A stretch of DNA of 64,000 nucleotides, taken from Pseudomonas sp. S31 (GTDB taxonomy: Bacteria; Pseudomonadota; Gammaproteobacteria; Pseudomonadales; Pseudomonadaceae). The notes beneath the pieces are model-generated. The model was given only the letters and a program-made list of their open reading frames with translations, did no database searches and was not told where the DNA came from. The stretch is from contig NZ_JACVVE010000007.1 in assembly GCF_016648105.1 (NCBI RefSeq), positions 62,001 through 126,000 of the forward strand, written 5' to 3'. The position numbers and the translations under genes are program-made. This document shows, piece by piece, positions 1 to 9,054 of the stretch (positions within the stretch are counted from its first letter, which is position 1; each line of letters starts with the position of its first letter).

Positions 1-473
1 AGGCACTGATGCCACGCAGCGAACGTATCGGCGTACAGGACGTCGCCCCCGACAGCCTGCCGCAGTTCCAGGCCGGCCAACTGGAAAGCGGCAGCAGTGG
101 CGCCCTGCTGGTCGGCCTGGAATTGGACGACCAGCGCCCCTGGCCCCCCAGGCTGCCGAAGACGGTGACCGACGCCGGCGTACTCGATAGCCGCGAGTCG
201 CGCAACCGCCTGCTCGAACAGCTCAGCCGTTTTCCGCCGGCACGTCTGGCCATCGCCTGCGACCCTCGCCGCTCGCCCGACCGCGGCAGCCTGGCGCTGC
301 TCGCTGAGCTGGCCCGCTACGCTGGCGCCACGCGCATCTGGTTGCTCCAGGCCGAGCCCGGCCAGGCCCTCGACGCGCAACGCCTGGGCGACTGGCATGA
401 AGCCCTCGACCGCCTCGGCCTGCCCCAAGCCGACACCTCGCCCCTGACCTGGCTGGAGCATGGCCATGACTGA
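1..473 (+). CDS. DUF2868 domain protein, 3' part only
   Basis: This is the C-terminal part of a protein whose start lies left of the window. The frame is open to the left edge, so the first in-frame ATG at base 9 is unlikely to be the true start. About 155 residues are visible, with RLAIACDPRRSPDRGSLALL and TRIWLLQAEPG as recognisable stretches. The pairing with a downstream DUF3482 GTPase is the usual arrangement for DUF2868 proteins in pseudomonads, and that is the main reason for the name. Its TGA overlaps the start of the next gene, so the two are translationally coupled. Function is unknown; co-occurrence with a GTPase suggests a membrane-associated partner. Confidence 0.7.
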   Translation, partial: ALMPRSERIGVQDVAPDSLPQFQAGQLESGSSGALLVGLELDDQRPWPPRLPKTVTDAGVLDSRESRNRLLEQLSRFPPARLAIACDPRRSPDRGSLALLAELARYAGATRIWLLQAEPGQALDAQRLGDWHEALDRLGLPQADTSPLTWLEHGHD

Positions 474-1830
474 GCCGCTGAAACTGGCCGTGGTCGGCCA
501 CACCAACGTCGGCAAGACCTCGCTATTACGCACCCTGACCCGCGACACCGGTTTTGGCGAGGTTTCTCACCGGCCCAGCACCACCCGCCACGTCGAAGGC
601 GCGCGGTTGTCGGTGGACGATGAGCCGCTGCTCGAACTCTACGACACCCCAGGCCTGGAAGACGCCATCGCCCTGCTCGACTACCTCGAGCGCCTCGAGC
701 GCCCCGGCGAACGTCTGGACGGGCCGGCACGCCTCGCGCGCTTCCTGCAGGGCAGCGAGGCCCGCCAGCGCTTCGAACAGGAAGCCAAGGTACTGCGCCA
801 ATTGCTGGCCAGCGATGCCGGCCTGTATGTGATCGATGTCCGCGAACCAGTACTGGCCAAGTACCGAGACGAACTGGAAGTGCTGGCCAGTTGCGGCAAG
901 CCGCTGTTGCCGGTGCTCAACTTCGTCGCCAGCAGCCAGCATCGAGAACCCGAATGGCGTGAAGCCCTTGCCCGGCTTGGGCTTCACGCGCTGGTGCGAT
1001 TCGACAGCGTAGCCCCTCCAGAGGATGGTGAACGGCGCCTGTACGAGAGCCTGGCACTGCTGCTGGAGGATGCCCGCCCGGCCCTGCAACGTTTGATCGA
1101 CGACCAGCAGGCCCAGCGCCTGACGCGCCAGCAGAGTGGCAAGCGGCTGATCGCCGAACTGTTGCTCGACTGCGCCGCCTGCCGGCGCAGCGTAGAAACC
1201 GAGCCAACGGCTGAAGCCCGGGCGATCGAGGCCTTGCGCCAGGATGTGCGGCAACGCGAGCAGCGTTGCGTCGAGGCACTGCTCAAGCTGTACGCCTTCC
1301 GCCGCGAGGACGCTGATGCCGGTGACTTGCCGTTGCTGGATGGGCGCTGGGGCGATGACCTGTTCAATCCCGAAACGCTGAAGCTGCTTGGCGTGCGCCT
1401 GGGCAGCGGGGTGGCGGCCGGGGCTGCTGCCGGTGCCGGCGTCGACCTGCTGGTTGGCGGCCTGACGCTCGGTGCAGCGGCACTGGCGGGAGCGATTGCC
1501 GGTGGTGCGCTGCAGACGGCGCGCAACTATGGGTCGCGACTGATGGGCAAGCTGAAGGGGCAGCGGGAGCTGACCGTGGATGATACCGTCCTGCGCCTGC
1601 TGGCCTTGCGCCAACAGCAATTGATGGCTGCTCTGGATCGCCGTGGACATGCGGCCCAGGACAGCATTCGCCTGCCTGCGTTGGAGGAAAAAGCCTGGCG
1701 TGAAGGCAAGCTGCCCGAAGCCCTGGGCAAGGCCCGGGCGCACCCGCAGTGGTCGACGCTCAATCCTGGGGCCAAGGTGAACCAAGCCGAGCGGCAAGAG
1801 CAGTTGGAAGCGCTGGTAACACAGATTTGA
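466..1830 (+). CDS. DUF3482 domain GTPase
   Basis: Predicted TRAFAC-class GTPase of about 454 residues. A P-loop GHTNVGKTS lies near residue 12 and the G3 motif DTPG near residue 60. The G4 motif is weak: VLNFVAS where NKxD would be expected. A long Ala/Gly-rich hydrophobic stretch around residues 310-350 (AAGAAAGAGVDLLVGGLTLG) looks membrane-embedded and is typical of DUF3482. ATG 466 is preferred over ATG 460 because GGAG at 455-458 is then at normal spacing; it overlaps the preceding stop. The role in the cell is not known. The conserved pairing with DUF2868 suggests a two-component membrane complex. Confidence 0.8.
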   Translation: MTEPLKLAVVGHTNVGKTSLLRTLTRDTGFGEVSHRPSTTRHVEGARLSVDDEPLLELYDTPGLEDAIALLDYLERLERPGERLDGPARLARFLQGSEARQRFEQEAKVLRQLLASDAGLYVIDVREPVLAKYRDELEVLASCGKPLLPVLNFVASSQHREPEWREALARLGLHALVRFDSVAPPEDGERRLYESLALLLEDARPALQRLIDDQQAQRLTRQQSGKRLIAELLLDCAACRRSVETEPTAEARAIEALRQDVRQREQRCVEALLKLYAFRREDADAGDLPLLDGRWGDDLFNPETLKLLGVRLGSGVAAGAAAGAGVDLLVGGLTLGAAALAGAIAGGALQTARNYGSRLMGKLKGQRELTVDDTVLRLLALRQQQLMAALDRRGHAAQDSIRLPALEEKAWREGKLPEALGKARAHPQWSTLNPGAKVNQAERQEQLEALVTQI

Positions 1831-1869
1831 GCCCCAGCCCGCCCCCGTGTAGGACGTGCGTTGCCAGGA

Positions 1870-2895
1870 TTACTGCTGCGCCACTTTCTCCGACTTGCCG
1901 TCATAGCGCTTGCGCCATTCGGCCAGAATCTGGTCGCGGTTTTTCGAGGCCCAGGCGAAGTCGTTCTTGATCAGGCGTTGCTCATAGTCGGCCGGCAGCT
2001 CGGTCTGCGGCTTGGCGATGCCTGGCGCGGCAAGCACGGCGAAGTTCTCCTTGTACAGCTCCATGGCTGCAGGGCTTGCCGAGAAGTCCGCCAGGCGCTT
2101 GGCTGCATCGGCCTTCGGCGACCCCTTGATCACTGCGGTCGCCTCGATCTCCCAACCGAGGCCCTCCTTCGGCAGCACGATATCCAGCGGCGCGCCTTGG
2201 CGCTTGAGCTGTACCGCCGGATACTCGAACGAAATGCCGATCGGGAATTCCCCCGATGCCGCCAGCTTGCACGGCTTGGAACCGGAATGAACGTACTGAC
2301 CGATGTTCTGGTGCAGGTCGTCCATGTAGGTCCAGCCCTGCGGCTCGCCAAAGGTCTGCAGCCAGGCGCTGACATCGAGGAAGCCGGTGCCGGACGAGGC
2401 CGGGTTGGGCATGACGATCTTGCCCTTGTACTCAGGCTTGGTCAGGTCCTGCCAGCTCACAGGCTTGCTCAAGCCCTGCTTCTGGGCCTCGATGGTGTTG
2501 AAACAGATGGTCGCGGCCCACACGTCCATGCCGACCCAGGCCGGCGGGTTGGCGGCGTCGCGGTAGTTCGGCGAGATCTTGTCCAGATCCTTGGGCGCAT
2601 AGGTTTCGAGCATGCCGTTCTGGTCGAGGATGGCCAGGCTGGAAGCAGCAAGGCCCCAGACCGCGTCGGCTTGCGGACGGTCCTTCTCGGCCAGCAGCTT
2701 GGCAGTGATGATGCCGGTGGAATCTCGCACCCATTTGATCTCGATGTCCGGGTTGGCCTTTTCGAAGGCCTGCTTGTAGCTCTTGAGCTGCTCGGCCTCC
2801 AGAGCGGTGTACACGGTCAGCTGGGTGGCTGCGGCCGAAGCCTGCAGGCTGAAGACGGCGGATACGGCAGCGGCAAGTGCAAGGGGCTTGAACAT
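1870..2895 (-). CDS. 2-aminoethylphosphonate-type ABC transporter substrate-binding protein
   Basis: Periplasmic binding protein of 341 residues with a signal peptide ending near ASAAA at residue 23. The start of the mature chain (QLTVYTALEAEQLKSY) and the segment WVRDSTGIITAKLLAEK are typical of the iron(III)/2-aminoethylphosphonate binding-protein family. It is the third gene of a minus-strand operon after the ATPase and a fused permease, 30 bases behind the permease stop. The fused permease supports the phosphonate rather than the iron assignment. Pseudomonas AEP systems of this layout (binding protein, ATPase, one permease) have been called AepXVW. The substrate is inferred, not shown; Fe(III) is the alternative. 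Confidence 0.8.
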   Translation of the reverse strand: MFKPLALAAAVSAVFSLQASAAATQLTVYTALEAEQLKSYKQAFEKANPDIEIKWVRDSTGIITAKLLAEKDRPQADAVWGLAASSLAILDQNGMLETYAPKDLDKISPNYRDAANPPAWVGMDVWAATICFNTIEAQKQGLSKPVSWQDLTKPEYKGKIVMPNPASSGTGFLDVSAWLQTFGEPQGWTYMDDLHQNIGQYVHSGSKPCKLAASGEFPIGISFEYPAVQLKRQGAPLDIVLPKEGLGWEIEATAVIKGSPKADAAKRLADFSASPAAMELYKENFAVLAAPGIAKPQTELPADYEQRLIKNDFAWASKNRDQILAEWRKRYDGKSEKVAQQ

Positions 2896-2925
2896 GATGC
2901 GTTTCCTATCAGTGTGGGCAGTCGG

Positions 2926-4650
2926 TCAATGGCCGGGCGCGCGCTGGCGCCAGGCCTGGGAGCGGCGCAGCAGGCCACGCGAGGCCGCGGCCAGCAGCAG
3001 GGAAGCCGCCGCGCTGGTGAACAGGATCAACGTCGACATGGCGGCAGCACCGCCGACGTTGCCGGCATCGTCCATGTTCAGCACGGCGACAGCGGCGAGG
3101 ATGGTGTCGGGGCTGTAGAGAAAGATCGCCGCGGAGACGGTGGTCATCGCCGAGACGAACAGGTAGCGGACGATGTCCAGCAGCGCCGGCAGGCAGATCG
3201 GCACGGTGACCCGCACGAAGTGCTTGTACAGCGGCGCCTTGAGCGACAGCGCAGCGGCCTCGAACTCGCCGTCGAGCTGGCGCAGCGCCGTGGTCGCGGT
3301 CATCTGCGCGGTGGTCAGGTAGTGGGCGATGGTGCACAGCACCAAGAGCGCCATGCTGCCGTAGAACACGTGCAGCGGGTTGCCGGCGAGGTTGAAGAAG
3401 AACACGTAGCCCAGGCCCAGCACCAGGCCAGGCACCGCCATGGGGATGAAGCTGAGCAGGCGCAGGAGCTGGTTGAGCAGGCGTTGCCCCTGAGTCTTCT
3501 CCATCAGGTAGGCCCCGGTGAAAATCACCAGACTGCCGACCAGCGCGGTTCCGATGGCCATGGTCACGCTATTGCGATACGCCAGCCAGCCGCCGCCAGC
3601 GGTGTCCTCGAACAGGTAGTGCCTGAACGACAAGGTCATGTTGTATGGCCAGAAGGTCACCAGCGACGAGTACACCGCCATGCCGATCACGCCCAGCAGC
3701 ACCAGGCAGACCAGCACGACCAAAGCCAGGAAGCAGGCATCGCGACAGCGCGATGGCTTGGCCTCGAACACCTGGGCGCGGCCACTCATCGCATCGCCCT
3801 GGCGCCGGCGCAGCCAGGCATCGACGGCAAAGCTCAGCAGCGCGGGTACCAGCAGCACCATGCCGATCAGCGCGCCCCGACCGAACTGTTGCTGGCCGAC
3901 CACCGCCTTGTAGGCTTCCAGTGCCAGCACCTGGTAGTCGCCACCAACCACCACCGGCACGCCGAAGTCGGTGATGGTCAAGGTGAACACCAGGCAGAAC
4001 GCTGCGAACACCGCCTGGCGCGTGGCCGGCCAGGTGATGCTGAAGAACGCCCGGCCGGGACCGGCGCCCATGCTCGACGCGGCGTCGAACAACCGCGCAT
4101 CGGCCAGCGACAGGGCCGACAGCAGGATCATCAGCGCATGCGGGAAGGTGTAGATGGCCTCCCCGAGGACGATGCCCCAGAAGCCGTAGATGTTGTCGCT
4201 GAGCAGGCCGCGCAGCAGGCCCTGGTTGCCGAACAGGTAGACCAGGGCAATCGCCGGGAGCATCGACGGCGCCAACAGCGGCAGCAGCGAGATGCCACGC
4301 CACAGGCCCTTGGCCGGGATCAGCGTACGCTGCAGGGCATAGGCGAACAGGTAGGCCAGCGGCACCACGATGGCGGCCACAGTGAAGGCCACCGACAGGC
4401 TGTTGCCCAGCAGCCAACGGAAGTTGGCGCTGGCGAACAGCTCGCGAGCCGCCAGCAGGCCGCCGCCCTGGCCTGCGTCGCCGCTGAACCCTCGCCAGAA
4501 GATCGCCAGCAACGGCATCACCACCGCCAGCAGCAGAAGCACCAGCAGCAGGCTCTTGCCGCCGATCACGAACAGGCGGTCGCCCAAGGCGGCACCACTA
4601 CGCGATGCACGCGCGGCCTGGCCGAGCGGCAAGGTCATTGGCGCGGCCAT
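2926..4650 (-). CDS. AEP-type ABC transporter permease, two permease halves fused
   Basis: Inner-membrane permease of about 574 residues containing two BPD_transp_1 domains in one chain. The first half has an EAIYTFPHALMIL/LADARLFDAASSMGA loop, and the second repeats the EAA-type loop (ALRQLDGEFEAAALSLKAP). Single-chain double permeases are typical of Fe(III)/AEP transporters. The start is taken at ATG 4650, one base after the ATPase stop. An upstream extension in the same frame lies inside the ATPase gene and is not membrane-like. It would form the channel for the binding protein encoded just downstream. Confidence 0.82.
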   Translation of the reverse strand: MAAPMTLPLGQAARASRSGAALGDRLFVIGGKSLLLVLLLLAVVMPLLAIFWRGFSGDAGQGGGLLAARELFASANFRWLLGNSLSVAFTVAAIVVPLAYLFAYALQRTLIPAKGLWRGISLLPLLAPSMLPAIALVYLFGNQGLLRGLLSDNIYGFWGIVLGEAIYTFPHALMILLSALSLADARLFDAASSMGAGPGRAFFSITWPATRQAVFAAFCLVFTLTITDFGVPVVVGGDYQVLALEAYKAVVGQQQFGRGALIGMVLLVPALLSFAVDAWLRRRQGDAMSGRAQVFEAKPSRCRDACFLALVVLVCLVLLGVIGMAVYSSLVTFWPYNMTLSFRHYLFEDTAGGGWLAYRNSVTMAIGTALVGSLVIFTGAYLMEKTQGQRLLNQLLRLLSFIPMAVPGLVLGLGYVFFFNLAGNPLHVFYGSMALLVLCTIAHYLTTAQMTATTALRQLDGEFEAAALSLKAPLYKHFVRVTVPICLPALLDIVRYLFVSAMTTVSAAIFLYSPDTILAAVAVLNMDDAGNVGGAAAMSTLILFTSAAASLLLAAASRGLLRRSQAWRQRAPGH

Positions 4651-4651
4651 C

Positions 4652-5710
4652 TCAGGCAAACACCTGCAGGCTCTGTGGCGGCAAGGCCACCCAGATGTCC
4701 TGCGAGCCCAGGCGCGGCATGGCCTCCGGCGCGAGTTCGGCGAGCAGCGCATGGCCGGGCAAGGCCTTGAACTCGAAGCTCATGCGGCAACGATTGCCGA
4801 GAAAGGTGATCTCGCGAACCCTGGCCGGGAACAGGTTTTCCTCGTGCACCACCGGGTTCACGGTGATCGCCTCCGGACGGCAGAACAGCCGGCCACTGCG
4901 CGCCTGCTTGGCAGAGGGCGCCAGGCGCATGTTCATGCCGCCGACCTGGGCGTGGCTGTCACTGCTGCGCTGAAACGGCAGCCAGTTGCCCTGGCCAACG
5001 AACTCGGCAACGAACGGCGTGGCCGGCTGGTCGTAGATCTCCTGCGGGGTGGCGTACTGCTCAACCTGGCCGTTGTTCATCACCGCGATGCGGTCGGCCA
5101 TGAGCATGGCCTCGTCCTGGTTGTGGGTGACCATCAGCGTGGTGATGCCGAGTTGGCGCTGCAGCTGGCGCAGTTCGGTGCACAGGTGCTCGCGAACCCG
5201 GGCATCGAGCGCCGACATCGGCTCGTCGAGCAGCAGCAACGACGGCGACGGAGCCAGGGCGCGGGCCAACGCGACCCGTTGCTGCTGGCCGCCGGACAGC
5301 TGGCCAGGGTACTTCTTCTCGCTGCCGGCCAGGCCGACCAGTTCGAGCATCTCAGCCACCCGCTGCCGGCTGGCGTCACGATTGCTGCCGGTCAGGCCAT
5401 AGGCGATGTTGGCTTCGACGGTGAGGTTGGGAAACAGCGCATAGGACTGGAACAGGATGCCGTAGTCACGCGCCTGGGGCGGCAGTTCGGAGATGTCGCG
5501 CTCACCGATGTACAGCTCGCCGCGGTCCTGGCGTTCGAGGCCGGCGATGCAGCGCAGCAGGGTGGTCTTGCCACAGCCTGACGGGCCGAGCAGGCACACG
5601 AGTTCGCCAGCGGCGATGTCCAGGGAAACATCGTTGAGCGCGGTGAAGGCGCCGAAACGTTTGTGGATACCGCGCACCTTCATCTGTGCGCCTGGAGTGA
5701 CAGGGTTCAT
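4652..5710 (-). CDS. AEP-type ABC transporter ATP-binding protein
   Basis: ABC ATPase of 352 residues. Walker A is GPSGCGKTT near residue 42, the signature LSGGQQQR is near residue 138, and Walker B LLLLDEP is near residue 158. A C-terminal TOBE-type region follows (FCRPEAITVNP, NRCRMSFEFKALPG), as in MOI-type importers such as PotA and FbpC. First gene of the three-gene transporter operon, with the permease starting one base after its stop. An internal ATG at residue 11 (base 5680) is a possible alternative start. Confidence 0.85.
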   Translation of the reverse strand: MNPVTPGAQMKVRGIHKRFGAFTALNDVSLDIAAGELVCLLGPSGCGKTTLLRCIAGLERQDRGELYIGERDISELPPQARDYGILFQSYALFPNLTVEANIAYGLTGSNRDASRQRVAEMLELVGLAGSEKKYPGQLSGGQQQRVALARALAPSPSLLLLDEPMSALDARVREHLCTELRQLQRQLGITTLMVTHNQDEAMLMADRIAVMNNGQVEQYATPQEIYDQPATPFVAEFVGQGNWLPFQRSSDSHAQVGGMNMRLAPSAKQARSGRLFCRPEAITVNPVVHEENLFPARVREITFLGNRCRMSFEFKALPGHALLAELAPEAMPRLGSQDIWVALPPQSLQVFA

Positions 5711-5823
5711 GGCAGGGCCTCATCGAACAAGTGAGGGCCATGCTAGGAAGGCTGTGCGAAGGTTCTGTGGCTTTAGGGCAAAAGCGGGTGATAGTGGTAT
5801 AGGCAGATTTGGGAGTGGTTGCG

Positions 5824-5855
5824 GGCCCTTTCGCGGGTAAACCCGCGCCTACAGG
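5824..5855. repeat. REP element, single copy
   Basis: One copy of the GCGGGTAAACCCGC type Pseudomonas REP with the flanking CCCTTTCGC and CCTACAG, lying between the ABC ATPase start and the LysR stop. One arm reads GCGCCTAC rather than the usual GCTCCTAC. Confidence 0.8.
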
Positions 5856-5867
5856 ACCGACACCGGC

Positions 5868-6737
5868 CTAGAACTGCGACCCTGCGACCTCCTGCGCCAC
5901 CCCCAGGAACGCCGCCGGCAACCTGGCCTGGCGCCGCTCCTTCAGGCAGTACAGGTACTCGTGCATCACCGGCGCGTCCTCCAGCGCCAACACGCGCAGT
6001 TCAGCGTTATGCGGCACCTCGTGGCGCGCGATGATGCTGATGCCGATATTGCGCAGCACCGCCTCGCGAATCGACTCGCGGCTGCCGATTTCCAGCAACG
6101 CCCCGGCCCTCACCCCAGCCGATGCCATCATCTGCTCGGTGAGCTTGCGCGTGGTCGAGCCCTGCTCGCGCATCAGCAGGCAGTGCCCGACCACCCCTGC
6201 GATGGACACCGACTGGCGATGCGCCAGCGGGTGATTGCGGTGCACCGCTACCACCAGCGGGTCGGTGCCCAGCACCCGTCGCACCAGCCGCGCATCCTCC
6301 ACCAGTTGCGACGAGGCGGCGATATCGACGCGGTACTCTTCGAGCATTTCCACCACTTGCTGGGAGTTACCGATCTCCACCGCCACCCCCACCTGGGGCA
6401 GGCGCTCGCGAAAGACCTTCACCAGGTCGAGGATGTAGTACGGCGCCGTGGCGGCGATGCGCAGGCTGCCCTGGGCCTGGCCACTGTTGCGCAGCTCGAA
6501 CTCGATGTCGGCCTCCTGCTGCAACAGCGCCTTGACCATCGGCAACAGGCGCACCCCCTCGTCGCTGAGCACCAGGCGCCGCCCGCCGCGGTAGAACAGC
6601 TCCACCGCGTAGTGGCTTTCGAGGTTGCGAATCTGCGTGGTCACGGTGGGCTGGCTGAGCCCGAGCTTCTTCGCCGCCTGGGTGATGCTGCCCAGGCGGG
6701 CCACCATGTAGAAGGCTTTGAGCTCGGCACTCAGCAT
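5868..6737 (-). CDS. LysR-type transcriptional regulator next to the AEP-type transporter
   Basis: LysR-family protein of 289 residues. The N-terminal winged helix-turn-helix (GSITQAAKKLGLSQPTVTTQ, residues 16-35) is followed by a substrate-binding domain (LRIAATAPYYILDLV, EIGNSQQVVEMLEEYRVDIAA). It lies in the same orientation and 158 bases upstream of the transporter operon, so it is the likely regulator of those genes, probably with the phosphonate or a degradation product as inducer. It starts 13 bases after the cadA stop, and the two genes are probably unrelated. The assignment to phosphonate control rests on location only. Confidence 0.8.
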   Translation of the reverse strand: MLSAELKAFYMVARLGSITQAAKKLGLSQPTVTTQIRNLESHYAVELFYRGGRRLVLSDEGVRLLPMVKALLQQEADIEFELRNSGQAQGSLRIAATAPYYILDLVKVFRERLPQVGVAVEIGNSQQVVEMLEEYRVDIAASSQLVEDARLVRRVLGTDPLVVAVHRNHPLAHRQSVSIAGVVGHCLLMREQGSTTRKLTEQMMASAGVRAGALLEIGSRESIREAVLRNIGISIIARHEVPHNAELRVLALEDAPVMHEYLYCLKERRQARLPAAFLGVAQEVAGSQF

Positions 6738-6749
6738 TGCAGGACCTCG

Positions 6750-8972
6750 TTACTTGCGCAGCAGGCGCAGACCGTTGAACACCACCAGCAGGCTCACACC
6801 CATGTCGGCGAATACCGCCATCCACAGGGTGGCCATGCCGGCGAAAGTGATCGCCAGGAAAATTGCCTTGATGCCCAACGCCAGAACGATGTTCTGCATC
6901 AGGATCGCCGCACTTTGGCGCGACAGCCTGACGAACGCCGGGATTTTGCGCAAGTCGTCATCCATCAGGGCCACGTCGGCGGTCTCGATGGCGGTGTCGG
7001 TGCCGGCCGCCGCCATGGCGAAGCCGATTTCGGCACGGGCCAAGGCGGGCGCATCGTTGATGCCGTCACCGACCATGCCCACCCGATGGCCCTGAGCATA
7101 CAGCTGCTCGATGCTCTGCAGCTTGTCGCCAGGCAGCAGGTTGCCCTCGGCACGGTCGATGCCGACCTGGGCTGCGATGGCCTGGGCGGTGTGCGGATTA
7201 TCGCCGGTGAGCATGACCGTCTTGATACCCAGTGCATGCAGTTCGGCGACGGCCTGGCGGCTGCTGTCCTTGACCGTGTCGGCCACAGCGAAGAGAGCCA
7301 AGGGGCCTGTGCGGTCGAGTAGCAGGACCACGGTCTTGCCCTGGCGCTCCAGCGCATCCAGCTGCGCTTCCAGTGCCGGCGAGCACAGCCCCAGTTCCTC
7401 GACCAGGCGATGGTTGCCCAGGTGATAGGTTTCGCCGTCGATATCCCCGCGCACGCCACGGCCAGCCAGGGCCGCGAAGGCGCTGACCTCGCTCAGCAGC
7501 AAGCCCTGAGCCTTGGCGAACTGGGCGATGGCGGCGGAAACCGGGTGGTCCGAGCGGTTGCCAAGGCTTGCCGCCATCGCCTGGGCACGGCCCTCGAAGC
7601 GCGGCTCTAGCACCAGGGCGTCGGTCTGCACCGGCTTGCCGTGGGTGATCGTGCCGGTCTTGTCCAGGGCCAGGAAGTCCAGCTTGCGGCCGCCTTCCAG
7701 GTACACGCCGCCCTTGATCAGAATGCCCTTGCGCGCCGCCGCGGCCAGGCCGCTGACGATGGTCACCGGGGTCGAGATCACCAGCGCGCATGGGCAAGCC
7801 ACCACCAGCAGCACCAAGGCACGATAGACCCAGTCGAACCAGGCGCCGGCCATGAACAGCGGTGGGATGACCGCCACCGCCAGGGCCATGGCGAACACTA
7901 CCGGGGTGTAGATCCGCGAGAAACGGTCGACGAAGCGCTGGGTGGGCGCACGTGCCCCTTGCGCCTGCTCCACGGCCTTGATGATCCGCGCCAGGGTCGA
8001 CTGCCCGGCAGCCGCCGTCACACGGTATTCCAGGGCGCCAGCCTGGTTGATGGTGCCGGCGAACAACTTGTCGCCGACGGTCTTCTCGACCGGCAGGCTT
8101 TCGCCGGTGATCGGTGCCTGATCGACGCTGGACTGGCCACTCAGCACTTCGCCGTCCAGGCCCACGCGCTCACCAGGACGCAGGCGCACCAGGCTGCCCA
8201 CCGCCACCTCGCGCACCTCGACTTCACGCCACTGGCCGTCCGCCTGCCTGACCGTGGCCATGTCCGGTGCCAGTTGCATCAGCCCGCTGATGGCGTTGCG
8301 TGCGCGGTCCAGCGAGCGCGCCTCGATCAGCTCGGCGATGGTGAACAACACCATGACCATCGCCGCTTCCGGCCACTGGCCGATCAGCACTGCGCCAGTC
8401 ACGGCGATGCTCATCAAGGCGTTGATGTTGAGGTTGCGGTTCTTCAGGGCGATCCAGCCCTTCTTGTAGGTGCCCAGGCCACAGCCAAGGATGGCCGCCA
8501 GCGCCAGTAGCGCCACCAGCCACTCGGGAGCTAGCGCGGTGAAGTGCACGATTTCGGCGGCGATCGCGGCGATACCGGACAACACCAGCGGCCACCAACG
8601 AGTGGCGTGCGGCTGTGGCGCGCTGCCGGCCGCATCATCGGCTTCGGCCAGCGGCTCGGCCTTCATGCCCAGGCTATCGATGGCGCGCTCGATCTCGGCG
8701 GTGTCGCCCAAGGTATGGCGCACGCCGAGTACCCGATTGATCAGGTTGAACTCCAGCTGCTCGATGCCCGCCAACTTGCCCAGCTTGTCCTGGATCAAGG
8801 TCTGCTCGGTCGGGCAATCCATGGCGTCGATGCGAAAACGGCTGAGCCGGGCAGCATCGCTGATCTTTTCGCTCAACTGCACCTGGGCCGGCGCGGCATG
8901 CGAGCCACAGCACGCGTGGGCGTGGCCGTGCGCGGCTTCGTGTGGGTGATCGTGGCTGACAGGCTGGTTCAT
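6750..8972 (-). CDS. cadA: Cadmium/zinc-exporting P1B-type ATPase CadA
   Basis: Inner-membrane P-type ATPase of 740 residues that exports Cd(II), Zn(II) and probably Pb(II). The N-terminus is His/Cys rich (HDHPHEAAHGHAHACC), followed by a heavy-metal-associated-like domain with an MDCPTE motif. The membrane CPC motif is in ACPCALVIS, the phosphorylation site in DKTGTITHGKP and the hinge in GDGINDAPAL. ATG 8972 is chosen because AAGGAC sits 6 bases upstream; an upstream in-frame ATG at 9002 would overlap the regulated promoter. It is divergent from cadR across the CadR operator. Confidence 0.93.
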   Translation of the reverse strand: MNQPVSHDHPHEAAHGHAHACCGSHAAPAQVQLSEKISDAARLSRFRIDAMDCPTEQTLIQDKLGKLAGIEQLEFNLINRVLGVRHTLGDTAEIERAIDSLGMKAEPLAEADDAAGSAPQPHATRWWPLVLSGIAAIAAEIVHFTALAPEWLVALLALAAILGCGLGTYKKGWIALKNRNLNINALMSIAVTGAVLIGQWPEAAMVMVLFTIAELIEARSLDRARNAISGLMQLAPDMATVRQADGQWREVEVREVAVGSLVRLRPGERVGLDGEVLSGQSSVDQAPITGESLPVEKTVGDKLFAGTINQAGALEYRVTAAAGQSTLARIIKAVEQAQGARAPTQRFVDRFSRIYTPVVFAMALAVAVIPPLFMAGAWFDWVYRALVLLVVACPCALVISTPVTIVSGLAAAARKGILIKGGVYLEGGRKLDFLALDKTGTITHGKPVQTDALVLEPRFEGRAQAMAASLGNRSDHPVSAAIAQFAKAQGLLLSEVSAFAALAGRGVRGDIDGETYHLGNHRLVEELGLCSPALEAQLDALERQGKTVVLLLDRTGPLALFAVADTVKDSSRQAVAELHALGIKTVMLTGDNPHTAQAIAAQVGIDRAEGNLLPGDKLQSIEQLYAQGHRVGMVGDGINDAPALARAEIGFAMAAAGTDTAIETADVALMDDDLRKIPAFVRLSRQSAAILMQNIVLALGIKAIFLAITFAGMATLWMAVFADMGVSLLVVFNGLRLLRK

Positions 8973-9008
8973 GGAGTCGTCCTTAAGTGGGCCTGTTGCC
9001 AAGTGAAC

Positions 9009-9032
9009 ACCCTGTAGCCACTATAGGGTCAA
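9009..9032. promoter_or_regulatory. CadR operator and cadA promoter
   Basis: A near-perfect dyad, ACCCTGTAG / CTATAGGGT with a 3-base centre (9009-9029), matches the known P. putida CadR site in both half-sites. Read towards cadA it overlaps a -35 TTGACC (9032-9027) followed 19 bases later by TTCACT. A 19-20 base spacer is the hallmark of MerR-family promoters, where metal-bound regulator untwists the DNA. Confidence 0.85.
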
Positions 9033-9054
9033 GCCACCTGCTGGAGTTTCTGCC

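Noticed and set aside
1861..4770. A 969-codon open frame on the plus strand opposite the AEP-type transporter genes
   Set aside because: It is the antisense of clear ABC transporter genes. High GC leaves long open antisense frames, and the product is His/Gln/Arg-rich without any domain.
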